Below are positions 27,644-36,841 of a DNA stretch of 64,000 nucleotides, piece after piece. How positions within the stretch are numbered: the first letter of the stretch is position 1; the number at the start of each line of letters is the position of its first letter. Under the pieces are notes generated by a model, which was not told where the DNA came from, made no database searches, and saw only the letters and a list, made by a program, of their open reading frames with translations. Source of the DNA: Pseudooceanicola sp. (GTDB taxonomy: Bacteria > Pseudomonadota > Alphaproteobacteria > Rhodobacterales > Rhodobacteraceae); NCBI GenBank assembly GCA_002709085.1, contig PAPR01000037.1:62001-126000 (forward strand). Direction: 5' to 3'. The translations under genes and the position numbers were made by a program.

Positions 27644-29555
27644 CGGAGCAAAAGTGCATTCTTCCACTGACGAAACGATCGGCGGATTGCTGGCGCGGAA
27701 CGCGTCGCAATACGGCTCCGACATCGCGCTTCGCGAAAAAGAGCGCGGTATCTGGAAGGAGACGACCTGGGCCGAATATGCGGACGAAATCACCGCCTGT
27801 GCCGCCGGGCTCGAAGCCTTGGGCGTCGGGCCGGGAAAGGCCGTGCTGATCCTGGGGGACAACCGTGCGCGCCTTTACGCAGGCATCCTCGCGACCTCGC
27901 TGTTGCGGGCCTATCCGATGCCGGCCTATCCGGGTGCGACACTGGGTGAGTTGCAGCATTTCCTCGGCGAAGTCGAAATCGTCGCCGCCATTGCGGAAGA
28001 TCAGGAGCAGGTCGACAAGATCCTCGAAGTTCGCGGTGCGGGCGCACGTGGCATCGGTCACATCATCTATGATGAGACACGCGGCCTCGGTGACTATGAG
28101 GACGCGGGGCTGATGTCCTGGGATGATCTGATTGCGAAGGGCAAGCAGGATCTCGAGAAGAACCCCAACCGTCGTGAAGAGCTGCTGAGCCGGGGCAAAG
28201 CCGACGATCCGGCGATCTTCATGCACTCGTCCGGGACCACCGGCGCGCCGAAGGGGATCGTTCTGAGCCAGAAGAACGTTCTGGCCGCCGCGCGCAACGG
28301 TTTCGCTGCGGGCGCGTTCGACAAGCAGGAAGAGGTTCTGGCCTATCTTCCGATGGCCTGGGTCGGTGACTACGCTATCACCGTGGCCGCGGCGCTGTCG
28401 CTGCGTTTCACCGTCAGTGTGCCGGAGCGTCAGGAAACGGTCGTTCGGGACATGCGGGAAATCGCGCCGACGTTCTATCTGGCCGCGCCGCGAAGCTGGG
28501 ATCAGATGCTGACGACCATTCAGGTCGGCATGGAAAATTCCACCAGGTTGAAGAAGAAGCTCTACCATTTCTTCATGGATCGCGCGATTGCCTCGGAAAC
28601 CCGCAAGTTGAACGGCAAGAGCGGTGGCATGCTGGAGCCTTTGGGCCGGTTGCTCGGTGAGGCGATCATCTTTGGCCCGATCAAGGACCAATTCGGCATG
28701 AGCCGGTTGAAGAACGCCTTTACCGGCGGCGAGGCGATCGGCGAGGACACCTTTGTCTTTTACCGCGCCCTGGGGATCAAGTTGCGGCAGTTCTACGGTC
28801 AGACCGAGAACAGCGCCATCAACGCCCTGCAGTCTCCGTCCGAGGTGCGCTTGCACACCGTCGGGACCCCGGTTCCGGGTGTCGAGGTGAAGATCGCCGA
28901 CGATGGCGAGATCCTCGTGAAGTCGGACAGTGTGTTCAGCGGCTACTTCAACAAGCCGGAAGCGTCCGCGGAGGCCCTGCAAGACGGGTGGCTGCATAGC
29001 GGCGACGCCGGCTATCTGGAAGAAAACGGCCAACTTGTGGTTCTGGGGCGTGTCTCCGAAGTCATGTATACGGGCAGTGGCGAACGCTACGTCCCCAACT
29101 ACATCGAGAACCGCCTGAAGTTCAGCCCGTACATCAAGGACGCCGCCGTTGTCGGCGCTGGTCTGGACGAGCTGACCGCAATGGTCTGTGTCGATTTCGA
29201 AGCGGTCGGTCACTGGGCCGAGGTGAACGGGGTTCCGTATGTGTCTTATGCGGATTTGTCCCAGCGCGAAGAGGTCAGCGAATTGCTTCGCGAAGCCTTT
29301 GAGCGGGTCAACAAGGTCGTGACCGAGCCACTGCAGCTCAAGCGCTTTGTCAGTCTGCCGAAAGAATTCGACCCGGACGACGGTGAAATCACCCGGACCA
29401 GGAAACTGCGTCGGAAGGTGGTTGAAGAACGCTACGGCGACGTCATCGCGTCACTTTATAACGGTTCAAAAGAAGTCCATGTCAGCGCGCTAGTGACTTA
29501 CGAAACCGGGGAAACAGGGAAGGTCGATAGAGTCCTTCCCGTCAGGGAGGTGTAA
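27636..29555 (+). CDS. AMP-dependent long-chain-type acyl-CoA synthetase
   Basis: 639 aa ANL-superfamily ligase (acid + ATP + CoA to acyl-CoA). The P-loop reads MHSSGTTGAPKGIV (about residues 192-205), the A5 region YGQTENSA (about 388) and the A7 region GWLHSGDAGYLEENG (about 450) are present. Length fits the long-chain (FadD15/FACS) branch. It starts inside livG and ends directly at the livH start, so activation is encoded within the importer operon. Confidence 0.9.
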   Translation: MADGAKVHSSTDETIGGLLARNASQYGSDIALREKERGIWKETTWAEYADEITACAAGLEALGVGPGKAVLILGDNRARLYAGILATSLLRAYPMPAYPGATLGELQHFLGEVEIVAAIAEDQEQVDKILEVRGAGARGIGHIIYDETRGLGDYEDAGLMSWDDLIAKGKQDLEKNPNRREELLSRGKADDPAIFMHSSGTTGAPKGIVLSQKNVLAAARNGFAAGAFDKQEEVLAYLPMAWVGDYAITVAAALSLRFTVSVPERQETVVRDMREIAPTFYLAAPRSWDQMLTTIQVGMENSTRLKKKLYHFFMDRAIASETRKLNGKSGGMLEPLGRLLGEAIIFGPIKDQFGMSRLKNAFTGGEAIGEDTFVFYRALGIKLRQFYGQTENSAINALQSPSEVRLHTVGTPVPGVEVKIADDGEILVKSDSVFSGYFNKPEASAEALQDGWLHSGDAGYLEENGQLVVLGRVSEVMYTGSGERYVPNYIENRLKFSPYIKDAAVVGAGLDELTAMVCVDFEAVGHWAEVNGVPYVSYADLSQREEVSELLREAFERVNKVVTEPLQLKRFVSLPKEFDPDDGEITRTRKLRRKVVEERYGDVIASLYNGSKEVHVSALVTYETGETGKVDRVLPVREV

Positions 29556-30443
29556 ATGGACTGGGTCTTTCTTACAGAGCTTGCAATTAATGGCGCATTG
29601 ACAGGCTTGTTGTATTCGCTTTTCGCCATTGGCATTGTGCTAATCTACAAGGCGTCTTCTGTGCCTAATCTCGCGCAGGGCGGTCTGACGATGTTGGGGG
29701 CCTACGTGGTCCTGGCCTTGTCGCATGACGCGGGGCTGCCGCTGTGGCTGGCCATCCCGCTAGCCGCGGTCATCATGTTCGGCCTCGGGTTCGGGATCGA
29801 GCGGGTCGCATTGCGTCGCCTGGCCGGTCGTCCGGTTGTCATGATCCTGATGCTGACGCTGGGGCTGGATATCTTCCTGCGCGGCATGACGCTGGCGGTC
29901 TGGGGCGGGACATCGCGTTCGGTCGAACTGGGGGTCAGCTATGAGCCGTTCTTCCTGGGCGACATCTTTGTCAGCCGTATCCACCTGGTCGGTGCCGGCG
30001 TGGCGCTGGCCCTGTTCGCGGCCTTCATGGTCTTTTTCCGAAGCCGGACGGGTATCAAGCTGCGCGCCATCGCGGATGACTACATGGCCTCCTGGTCGGT
30101 CGGTATTTCGGTCGAACGCGGGGTCGGCTTGTCCTGGGCGCTGGCATCGGTCGTGGCGGTTGCCGCGGGTGTCATCTGGGGCGAGATTCAGGGCGTCGAC
30201 CAAGCCTTGTCGCTGCTGCTTCTCAAAGGGTTGACGGTGGCCGTTCTCGGCGGTCTCGACAGTATCCTTGGCGCGATCATTGCCGGCATCATTCTTGGCA
30301 TTGTCGAAAACGTGGGCGCCGATTTCCTGGACCCGCTGGTCGGGGGCGGAAGCCGCGAACTCATCGTCGCCGCAGTTCTCATTCTTACGGTTATGATCCG
30401 TCCGCATGGATTGTTCGGCCGTCATGACATCGAAAGGGTCTAA
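29556..30443 (+). CDS. livH: LivH-type ABC transporter permease
   Basis: 295 aa with about eight hydrophobic segments and the typical start ALTGLLYSLFAIGIVLIYKAS, plus GGLDSILGAIIAG and a C-terminal MIRPHGLFGR. Inner-membrane permease pairing with LivM. Its ATG follows the synthetase stop with no gap. Confidence 0.92.
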   Translation: MDWVFLTELAINGALTGLLYSLFAIGIVLIYKASSVPNLAQGGLTMLGAYVVLALSHDAGLPLWLAIPLAAVIMFGLGFGIERVALRRLAGRPVVMILMLTLGLDIFLRGMTLAVWGGTSRSVELGVSYEPFFLGDIFVSRIHLVGAGVALALFAAFMVFFRSRTGIKLRAIADDYMASWSVGISVERGVGLSWALASVVAVAAGVIWGEIQGVDQALSLLLLKGLTVAVLGGLDSILGAIIAGIILGIVENVGADFLDPLVGGGSRELIVAAVLILTVMIRPHGLFGRHDIERV

Positions 30444-30446
30444 ACG

Positions 30447-31520
30447 ATGTTCTATCGACTTTCAGGTGTCTACCGCGTCAACTACGTTTCGGACGGCCGT
30501 ATGTTCAAGGTGCCGGCGGACCGGAACCTTGCGGTGGTCTTTCTTTTCCTTGGGTTGGCGGCGCCGTTCATCGTTCCGTCGCTTTACCTCAACAGCTACA
30601 TGCTGCCCTGGTTGATCTGGACGGCTGCGGCCCTCGGGCTCAACCTGGTGACGGGGTGGGCCGGTCAGCTTCACCTCGGCTATGCCGCGGTCATGGCGGT
30701 CGGGGCGTATTCGGCAATCCACGCCGCGCGCTTTGGCCTTCCCTGGGAAATCGCCCTGGTCATTGGCGGGCTGGCCTCTTCGGTGATCGGGAGCCTCTTT
30801 GCCTTTGCCGCGTTGCGGGTGAAAGGTCTCTACCTCGCGCTCACGACTCTGGCGATGCAGTTTGTCATGGATTGGGTGCTGACCCACTCTCCGGCGATCT
30901 CGGGCGGTTCGCACGCCTCGCTGCAAGCTCCGACGCTGGAGCTGCTGGGACAGGAAATCGTCTCGGACACGGGCTATTACTATGTCGCCTTCGGGTGGTG
31001 TGTGCTTGTGACGATCTTCATGTTGAACCTCAAGCGCACCGGACTGGGCCGTGCCCTCGTGGCGGTCCGGGAAAAGGACTATGCCGCGGCGATCCTTGGT
31101 GTGAACAGTTTCTACTACAAGATCCTGGCCTTCGCGACCTCGTCCTTCATTGCGGGCGTCAGTGGCGCCTTGCTTGTCGCCACGTTCTTCTTTCTCGCCG
31201 CGCCGGAACAATTCTCGGTGAACGTGTCGATCCAGGTGCTCGCGATGGTGATCATTGGCGGTCTCGCCAGTGTCATCGGGTCCTATTTCGGCGTCGCCCT
31301 GATCCTGCTTGTTCCGGGTCTGGTGAATGGCGTCGTTACCTCCGCAAGCCAAGCCCTTGGCATGCAAGTCAATGTCGAAACGCTCGCCCATATTCCGAAT
31401 GCGGTCTATGGCGCATTGATTGTCGTTATTCTTTTGATTGAACCGCTGGGTTTGGGAAAGCTCTACGGGAATATCAGGGATTATCTGATGGTCTGGCCCT
31501 TCGATCAGCTGAGGAAATAA
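30447..31520 (+). CDS. livM: LivM-type ABC transporter permease
   Basis: 357 aa with an N-terminal extension before about nine membrane segments. Family motifs are LVTGWAGQLHLGYAAVMAVGAY (split by small changes), VRVKGLYLALTTLAMQ-type segment and IIGGLASVIGSYFG. It starts three bases after livH and ends six bases before livF. Confidence 0.92.
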   Translation: MFYRLSGVYRVNYVSDGRMFKVPADRNLAVVFLFLGLAAPFIVPSLYLNSYMLPWLIWTAAALGLNLVTGWAGQLHLGYAAVMAVGAYSAIHAARFGLPWEIALVIGGLASSVIGSLFAFAALRVKGLYLALTTLAMQFVMDWVLTHSPAISGGSHASLQAPTLELLGQEIVSDTGYYYVAFGWCVLVTIFMLNLKRTGLGRALVAVREKDYAAAILGVNSFYYKILAFATSSFIAGVSGALLVATFFFLAAPEQFSVNVSIQVLAMVIIGGLASVIGSYFGVALILLVPGLVNGVVTSASQALGMQVNVETLAHIPNAVYGALIVVILLIEPLGLGKLYGNIRDYLMVWPFDQLRK

Positions 31521-31526
31521 ACAGAA

Positions 31527-32345
31527 ATGTCGATACAAAACAAATCGGATGCCCAGCCCATTCTGTCGATGAACAGTGTCGAGGTGCTCTATGATAACGT
31601 CATCATGGCGGTCAAAGGTGTGTCGGTCCAGGTTCCCAAGGGCTCAATGGTTGCTCTCTTGGGATCGAACGGGGCGGGCAAGAGCACCACGCTCAAGGCG
31701 ATCAGCGGTCTGCTGAAAGCCGAGCGCGGGCGCATCAGCCGGGGCGAAATCAAGTTCGAGGGCGAGGACATCACCGAAATGCTCGCCCAGCACAGGGTGG
31801 AGATGGGAATCTGCCACGTCATCGAAGGACGGCGTGTCTTTGAACATCTCACCCCGGACGAGAACCTGACGGCCGCCGCGCCCAAGGGGATGTCCAGGTC
31901 GAAGCTGAACACGGAAAAGGAACGGATTTACAATCATTTCCCCCGTCTCGCGGAGCGTCGTAATTCCGCCTCGGGGTACCTGTCTGGCGGGGAGCAGCAG
32001 ATGCTCGCCATCGGGCGGGCGCTGGTGACCCAGCCGAGCCTTTTGATGCTGGACGAACCAAGTCTTGGTCTCGCCCCGTTCCTGGTGGACGAGATCTTTG
32101 GCATCATCAAACGGATCAGCACCGAGGACGGCATGTCCGTCCTGCTGGTCGAACAGAACGCCCTCGCCGCACTGGAGATCGTGTCCGAAGGCTATCTGAT
32201 CGAGAATGGTCGCGTTGTCATGCACGGCACTGCCGAGGCATTGAAGTCCAACTCGGATATCCAGGAGTTCTACCTTGGCGGAGGGGAAGAAACCGATTTC
32301 CACAACGTCAAACATTACAGTCGGCGTAAGCGCTGGTTGAGCTAA
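31527..32345 (+). CDS. livF: LivF-type ABC transporter ATP-binding protein
   Basis: 272 aa. Walker A GSNGAGKST (about residue 47), signature LSGGEQQMLAIGRAL (about 150) and Walker B LLMLDEPSLGLAP (about 171) are intact. It has a C-terminal extension YSRRKRWL that its counterpart at 53962 shares (YRRRKRWLG), which supports common descent of the two transporters. Confidence 0.92.
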   Translation: MSIQNKSDAQPILSMNSVEVLYDNVIMAVKGVSVQVPKGSMVALLGSNGAGKSTTLKAISGLLKAERGRISRGEIKFEGEDITEMLAQHRVEMGICHVIEGRRVFEHLTPDENLTAAAPKGMSRSKLNTEKERIYNHFPRLAERRNSASGYLSGGEQQMLAIGRALVTQPSLLMLDEPSLGLAPFLVDEIFGIIKRISTEDGMSVLLVEQNALAALEIVSEGYLIENGRVVMHGTAEALKSNSDIQEFYLGGGEETDFHNVKHYSRRKRWLS

Positions 32346-32378
32346 GATGATCAGAAGAATCATTTAGGGAGGAATTAA

Positions 32379-33617
32379 ATGATGCGAGTGACTAAAACGA
32401 TTGCCGCGCTTTCAATGGTGGGCGGCCTTATGGCCGGCACGCAGGCGCTGGCGGACCCATTCAAGATTGGCGTCTGTTACGACCTGAGCAAGGCTTATAC
32501 CTTTGCGACACCGCAAATCGCGCAGGCGGCACAGGATTTGGCCAAGATCGTGAATATGGAAGGTGGAATTGGCGGCGAGCCAGTGGAAGTGATCGTGCGC
32601 GACCACGGCAACGAACCGCAGCGTGGCATCGAATGCTATTCCAAGCTGAGCCGTGAGGGCGTCTTTGTCTTTGACACACTGTCCACGCCGGTCTCCCTCG
32701 CCGTCCTTCCGCGCGCCATGGAAGACGAAAATATCCTGATGCAATCCCTCGTCGGTCGTGCCGATGCGGTGGACGGTACCGTCTTTGATTGGGTCTATCC
32801 GGTGGGTCCGACCTATTGGGGCCAGGCCGCGAATGACATTGGCTACATCAAGCAAGTGCACGACGGTGATCTGAGCGGCGTCAAGGTCGGTTTCATCTAC
32901 TTTGACTATCCGTTTGGCCAAGAGCCCATCGAAATTCTCGAAACCCTGGCGGAAAAGGAAGGTTTTGAGCTGATGCTCTATCCGATCCCGCTACCGGGTA
33001 GCGATCAGGCGGGCGCATGGTCCAAGATGCGTCGCGATCAGCCCGATCACGTGATTTCATGGATGCTGGGTGGCGCGCATGTTGTCGCCGCGAAGGAAAT
33101 GGCGCGGAACCGCATCCCGATGGAAAAATACATCGCGGTGAACTGGCTGAACGAGGTCGATATCGCCAACATCGGCAATGAGGCTGCTATCGGCCTGAAG
33201 CGCGGTACCAACGTCGTCGGTGGCCTGGATGTGCCGCTGCGTCAGAAGATGATGACCGAGCTTTACGACAAGGGCGAGGGCTCGGGCCCGATCGTGAAGA
33301 CGGAAGACGTTTTCTATAACACCGGGCTTGCGATGTATTCGATCATGTTCGAAGCGGCTCGCAAGGCCGCGGAGATCGATGGCATGCCGATCACCGCCCA
33401 GTCCTACAAGAAGGGTCTGGAATCGCTCGAAGGGTATGACGCGGACGGGCTGATGGCTCCGATTACCGTGACGGCCGATGACCATGGTGGCGGTGGTAAA
33501 ACGCGCATCGAGATGTGGGATGGGGAAACCTGGGTTCCGCAAACCGACTGGATCGCGGACTACAAAGATATTGTGTGGGATGTCGTTAAGGAAAGTTCTT
33601 CCAAATACGGGAACTAA
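32379..33617 (+). CDS. periplasmic substrate-binding protein of a Liv-type importer (first of tandem pair)
   Basis: 412 aa with a Sec signal peptide (about residues 1-26, ending ALA). Type I periplasmic-binding fold of the Leu/Ile/Val-binding (Peripla_BP_6) family; DHGNEPQRG..CYSKL and FDYPFGQEPIEILETLAEKEGFE are shared with the next gene. Strong GGGAGG site seven bases before the ATG. It follows livF by 33 bases. Ligand unknown; a carboxylate activated by the operon's synthetase is plausible. Confidence 0.9.
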   Translation: MMRVTKTIAALSMVGGLMAGTQALADPFKIGVCYDLSKAYTFATPQIAQAAQDLAKIVNMEGGIGGEPVEVIVRDHGNEPQRGIECYSKLSREGVFVFDTLSTPVSLAVLPRAMEDENILMQSLVGRADAVDGTVFDWVYPVGPTYWGQAANDIGYIKQVHDGDLSGVKVGFIYFDYPFGQEPIEILETLAEKEGFELMLYPIPLPGSDQAGAWSKMRRDQPDHVISWMLGGAHVVAAKEMARNRIPMEKYIAVNWLNEVDIANIGNEAAIGLKRGTNVVGGLDVPLRQKMMTELYDKGEGSGPIVKTEDVFYNTGLAMYSIMFEAARKAAEIDGMPITAQSYKKGLESLEGYDADGLMAPITVTADDHGGGGKTRIEMWDGETWVPQTDWIADYKDIVWDVVKESSSKYGN

Positions 33618-33622
33618 GACGC

Positions 33623-33655
33623 CGCGCCATCTTGCCAGTTCGGTGGGATGGCGCG
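33623..33655 (+). terminator. hairpin between tandem binding-protein genes
   Basis: CGCGCCATC (33623-33631) pairs with GATGGCGCG (33647-33655) around 15 bases, directly after the first binding-protein stop, with no T-tract. More likely an RNA stabiliser or partial attenuator than a full terminator. Confidence 0.45.
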
Positions 33656-33704
33656 CGTGACACCCCGATGACATCTGTAAAATTGAACGAAAGAGAGAGA
33701 AGAA

Positions 33705-34961
33705 ATGAAAGCTAAACAAATTATCAACGCGGCGGCCCTGTCTGTCGCCCTGGCAGCGGGGGGCGCGGTGACAACCGCGCAAGCGCAGTCGGATGAACCG
33801 ATCCGCTTCGGTCTCTGCTTTGACCTCAGCAAATCCTATACGTTCATTTCGCCCCAGGTGGCCCAGGCTGCCCAGGATCTTGCGATGCATGTCAACGCAA
33901 GTGGCGGCATCGATGGCCATCCGATCGAGATGGTCGTCAAGGATCACGGCAACGAGCCGCAGCGCGGCGTGGAATGCTATGAGCAGTTGAAGCGTGACGG
34001 CGTTTTCATCTTCAACTTCCTGTCCACACCCGTCACCAACGCGGTTCTGCCGCGCGTGATGAAGGATGAAAACATCCTGATGCAATCCTTCGTGGGTCGT
34101 GGCGACGCGGTCGATGGCGAAGTGTTCGAATGGGTCTTCCCGATCGGTCCGACCTATTGGCAGCAAGCCGCCAACGACATTGCCTACATCAAGTCGCAGT
34201 TCGAAGGCGATTTCAGCGATGCCAAGATCGGCTTTATCTATCTTGACTATCCCTTCGGTCAGGAACCGATCGAGATCCTCAAGACCCTCGCCGAGAAGGA
34301 AGGCTTTGAGCTGGAACTTTACCCCGTGCCGCTGCCCGGTTCCGACCAAGCCGGCGCATGGAGCAAGATCCGTCGCGACAAGCCCGACTATGTGATCAGC
34401 TGGCTTCTGGCTGGCGGGCACGTCGTCGCCTCCAAGGAGATGCGTCGTAACCGCTTCCCGATTGATCGTTACCTGTCATCCAACTGGCTGAACGAAGTCG
34501 ATATCGCGAATATCGGCGCCGAAGAAGCCACTGGCATCCTGCGCGGAACAAACGTTGCCGGCGGTCAGGAAGTGCCGATCGTCAAGACGATGCTGGACAC
34601 GATCTATGCCGAAGGCAAAGGCAGCGGTCCTGAAAGCTCGGTCCGGGATGTGTACTACAACACCGGCCTCGCGATCTATTCCTCCGGGATCGAAGCCGCA
34701 CGCATCGCCGTCGAGAATGACGGTTGGCCCCTGACGCCCGAAAGCATGAAGGCAGCCTATGAATCGCTGTCCGGCTATGACGGCAACGGCCTGATGGCGC
34801 CGCTGACAGTGACTGGCGAAGATCACGGCGGTGGCGGCAAGACGCGCATCGAACAGTGGGACGGCGAGACCTGGGTTCCGCTGACCGACTGGAGCGCCGA
34901 TTACCTCGACGTTGTGTGGGAAGTGATAGAGGAAAGCTCCTCCAAGTTCACCGTCGATTGA
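33705..34961 (+). CDS. periplasmic substrate-binding protein of a Liv-type importer (second of tandem pair)
   Basis: 418 aa with a Sec signal peptide (about residues 1-27, ending AQA). Clearly a recent paralogue of the preceding gene: CFDLSKSYTF, DHGNEPQRGVECY, ILMQSFVGRGDAVDG and the C-terminal EDHGGGGKTRIEQWDGETWVP match almost position for position. Two binding proteins on one permease would widen the ligand range. No regulator or promoter separates them, only a hairpin. Confidence 0.9.
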   Translation: MKAKQIINAAALSVALAAGGAVTTAQAQSDEPIRFGLCFDLSKSYTFISPQVAQAAQDLAMHVNASGGIDGHPIEMVVKDHGNEPQRGVECYEQLKRDGVFIFNFLSTPVTNAVLPRVMKDENILMQSFVGRGDAVDGEVFEWVFPIGPTYWQQAANDIAYIKSQFEGDFSDAKIGFIYLDYPFGQEPIEILKTLAEKEGFELELYPVPLPGSDQAGAWSKIRRDKPDYVISWLLAGGHVVASKEMRRNRFPIDRYLSSNWLNEVDIANIGAEEATGILRGTNVAGGQEVPIVKTMLDTIYAEGKGSGPESSVRDVYYNTGLAIYSSGIEAARIAVENDGWPLTPESMKAAYESLSGYDGNGLMAPLTVTGEDHGGGGKTRIEQWDGETWVPLTDWSADYLDVVWEVIEESSSKFTVD

Positions 34962-34969
34962 TCCAGACC

Positions 34970-35000
34970 TCTCCCGCGGCCAAGGGGTCGCGGGAGATTT
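34970..35000 (+). terminator. hairpin after the second binding-protein gene
   Basis: TCTCCCGCG (34970-34978) pairs with CGCGGGAGA (34989-34997), followed by TTT, nine bases after the stop. The short T-run suggests partial termination before the hydratase genes. Confidence 0.5.
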
Positions 35001-35045
35001 CCAAATGCCTAAATCCCTATTTTCGAACTCTACGAGGCAGGTACC

Positions 35046-35822
35046 ATGAACCCCATTGAAGTGACTATCGAGGACGGTATCGCGACCGTCAGCATCAACC
35101 GGCCCGAGCGCAAGAACGCGTTGTCCGTGGCCGCAACCAATGGGTTGGCGGATGCCTGGGACCAGATCGAAGCCGATGACAACGTCCGCGTGGCCATTCT
35201 GACCTCGGCCGACTGCGGCGTGTTCAGCGCCGGGCTCGATCTGAAGGAGGCCGCGCAGATCGCCCAGGAAGAGGGCGTCGATATCCTGTCCAAGATGCGT
35301 GACCCGTTCCATGAAACCATGCGCAGCTGCAAGAAGCCGATCATCGCGGCCATGACCGGTTCGCTGATGGCCGGTGGCATGATGCTGACGTTGAACAGCG
35401 ATCTCCGGGTCGGTCTCAAGGGCACCAAGGTGGGCATCACCGAAGTCAACATCGGTCGCGGATCGCCCTGGGCCTCACCGGCGCTGTCGATGCTGCCGCA
35501 GCCGATCCTCATGGAAATCCTGCTGACCGGTGAGTTGATGCCGATCGAGCGCCTGCATGAGTATGGCTTTACCAACTACCTTGAGGATACACCCGATGCG
35601 GTGCGTGCGCGGGCTCTCAAGCTGGCGAAGCGGATTTCGAGCGTGGCACCCTTGTCGGTTGTCGCGGCCAAGGGTGGCGTGCGTGCCACCATGGACCTCG
35701 GCTGCGCCGCCGGTATGAAGGAAGGCCAGCGACTGCACGAGGTGGTCTATTCCAGCAATGACGCCATCGAAGGCCCCAAGGCCTTTGCCGAAAAGCGTGC
35801 TCCGGTCTGGACCGGAACCTGA
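35046..35822 (+). CDS. enoyl-CoA hydratase
   Basis: 258 aa crotonase-fold protein. Both acid/base Glu positions of rat hydratase are kept: TEVNIGRGSP (about residue 136) and ILMEILLTGE (about 158). The oxyanion region is FSAGLDLKE (about 58) and MTGSLMAGGMM (about 103). It should hydrate a 2-enoyl-CoA. It follows the transporter genes in the same direction with a 12-base gap to the next hydratase-like gene. Confidence 0.88.
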   Translation: MNPIEVTIEDGIATVSINRPERKNALSVAATNGLADAWDQIEADDNVRVAILTSADCGVFSAGLDLKEAAQIAQEEGVDILSKMRDPFHETMRSCKKPIIAAMTGSLMAGGMMLTLNSDLRVGLKGTKVGITEVNIGRGSPWASPALSMLPQPILMEILLTGELMPIERLHEYGFTNYLEDTPDAVRARALKLAKRISSVAPLSVVAAKGGVRATMDLGCAAGMKEGQRLHEVVYSSNDAIEGPKAFAEKRAPVWTGT

Positions 35823-35833
35823 GGGAGAGCGAC

Positions 35834-36616
35834 ATGAGCGAACTGATGCGCCTGGACAGGGACGGCTCTGTCGGTATCTTGCGGTTTCTTCAAACGGCGA
35901 AACGCAATCCTTACAGCATAGCCTTTGTCGACGCGCTCATTGATTGTCTGCGCGAGGCGGATCAGGACGATTCAATCCGGGCTGTGGTCATGACCGGGGG
36001 CGAACATTTCAGCAGCGGCGGGGACCTGGTCGGTTTTCAGGACGAAGTCGCCAAGGGGGCCCGCGCAACCTCCGAGATGATCGACCGTGTTCATGACGGG
36101 GGCCGCGCCGCCTATCAGTTTCGTAAACCGCTGATTTCAGCCGTGCGCGGCGTCGCCTTTGGCGCCGGTCTGAGCCTTGCCTTGTCCGCCGATATCGTCG
36201 TCGCCGCCGAGGATGCCCGGTTGTGCGAAGTCTTTGCACGGGTCGGCGGATGTCCAGACACCGGGTCGAGCTGGCTGCTGCAGCAGCGGGCTGGCGCGGG
36301 CGTGGCGCGGATGCTGGTTCTGACGGGCCGCGAGATCGACGGGCGCACCGCGAGGGAGCTGAACGTCGTGGAAGACTGCGTCCCGGCTGATGAGGTCGAG
36401 GCGCGCGCGCTGGAAATCGCCCGCGAAATCGCGGCCCATCCGATGTTCGGGGTGCAGTCGGCAAAACGGGTGATGCGCTCTGCCGCTGAAAGCAGCTACC
36501 TCGAAGCGCTGGATATCGAGCGTGACGCGCAGACGGTCTTGCTGGCAGCGCATGATTTTCCAGAAGCGATGCGGGCCTTTTCGCAAAAGCGCAAGCCCGA
36601 GTTCCAGGACCGTTGA
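35834..36616 (+). CDS. enoyl-CoA hydratase/isomerase family protein
   Basis: 260 aa crotonase-fold protein with FSSGGDLVGF (oxyanion loop, about residue 57) and LCEVFARVGG (first Glu position kept). The second Glu position reads GVARMLVLTGR, so it is lost. One-Glu crotonases are often isomerases rather than hydratases. Last gene of the first import operon; a strong terminator follows. Confidence 0.82.
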   Translation: MSELMRLDRDGSVGILRFLQTAKRNPYSIAFVDALIDCLREADQDDSIRAVVMTGGEHFSSGGDLVGFQDEVAKGARATSEMIDRVHDGGRAAYQFRKPLISAVRGVAFGAGLSLALSADIVVAAEDARLCEVFARVGGCPDTGSSWLLQQRAGAGVARMLVLTGREIDGRTARELNVVEDCVPADEVEARALEIAREIAAHPMFGVQSAKRVMRSAAESSYLEALDIERDAQTVLLAAHDFPEAMRAFSQKRKPEFQDR

Positions 36617-36658
36617 TCGGTCCCGCCGGGAGGTGATCCGGCCCTGTGCCTATCCCGA

Positions 36659-36684
36659 AGGGCCCGCGAAACGCGGGCCTTTTT
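36659..36684 (+). terminator. Rho-independent terminator
   Basis: GGCCCGCG (36661-36668), AAA loop, CGCGGGCC (36672-36679), then TTTTT. It ends the operon that started at operator copy 2 and is the clearest intrinsic terminator in the window. Confidence 0.85.
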
Positions 36685-36778
36685 CGTGCAGCTGGGCGGC
36701 CTGAGCCAGCGGCCAGCAACGCCTGGGGGAGATCAGCGGTTTGAATATGACGCTGCGTCCAAACCCGCGTGTGATGCG

Positions 36779-36807
36779 TTGATATAAAACATAACGCTTG
36801 TTAGATT
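36779..36807 (+). promoter_or_regulatory. promoter of the stand-alone acyl-CoA dehydrogenase gene, with embedded operator
   Basis: TTGATA (36779-36784), 17 bases, TAGATT (36802-36807). Same hexamers and same operator placement as the promoter at 25875. Confidence 0.65.
36791..36804. promoter_or_regulatory. operator copy 3, ATAACGCTTGTTAG
   Basis: One mismatch (A for the first C) from the CTAAC-N4-GTTAG palindrome, 37 bases before the start codon at 36842, between -35 and -10. Confidence 0.7.
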
Positions 36808-36841
36808 TTCGCAACCGAACCAACTTCTAAGGGTCCACAAA

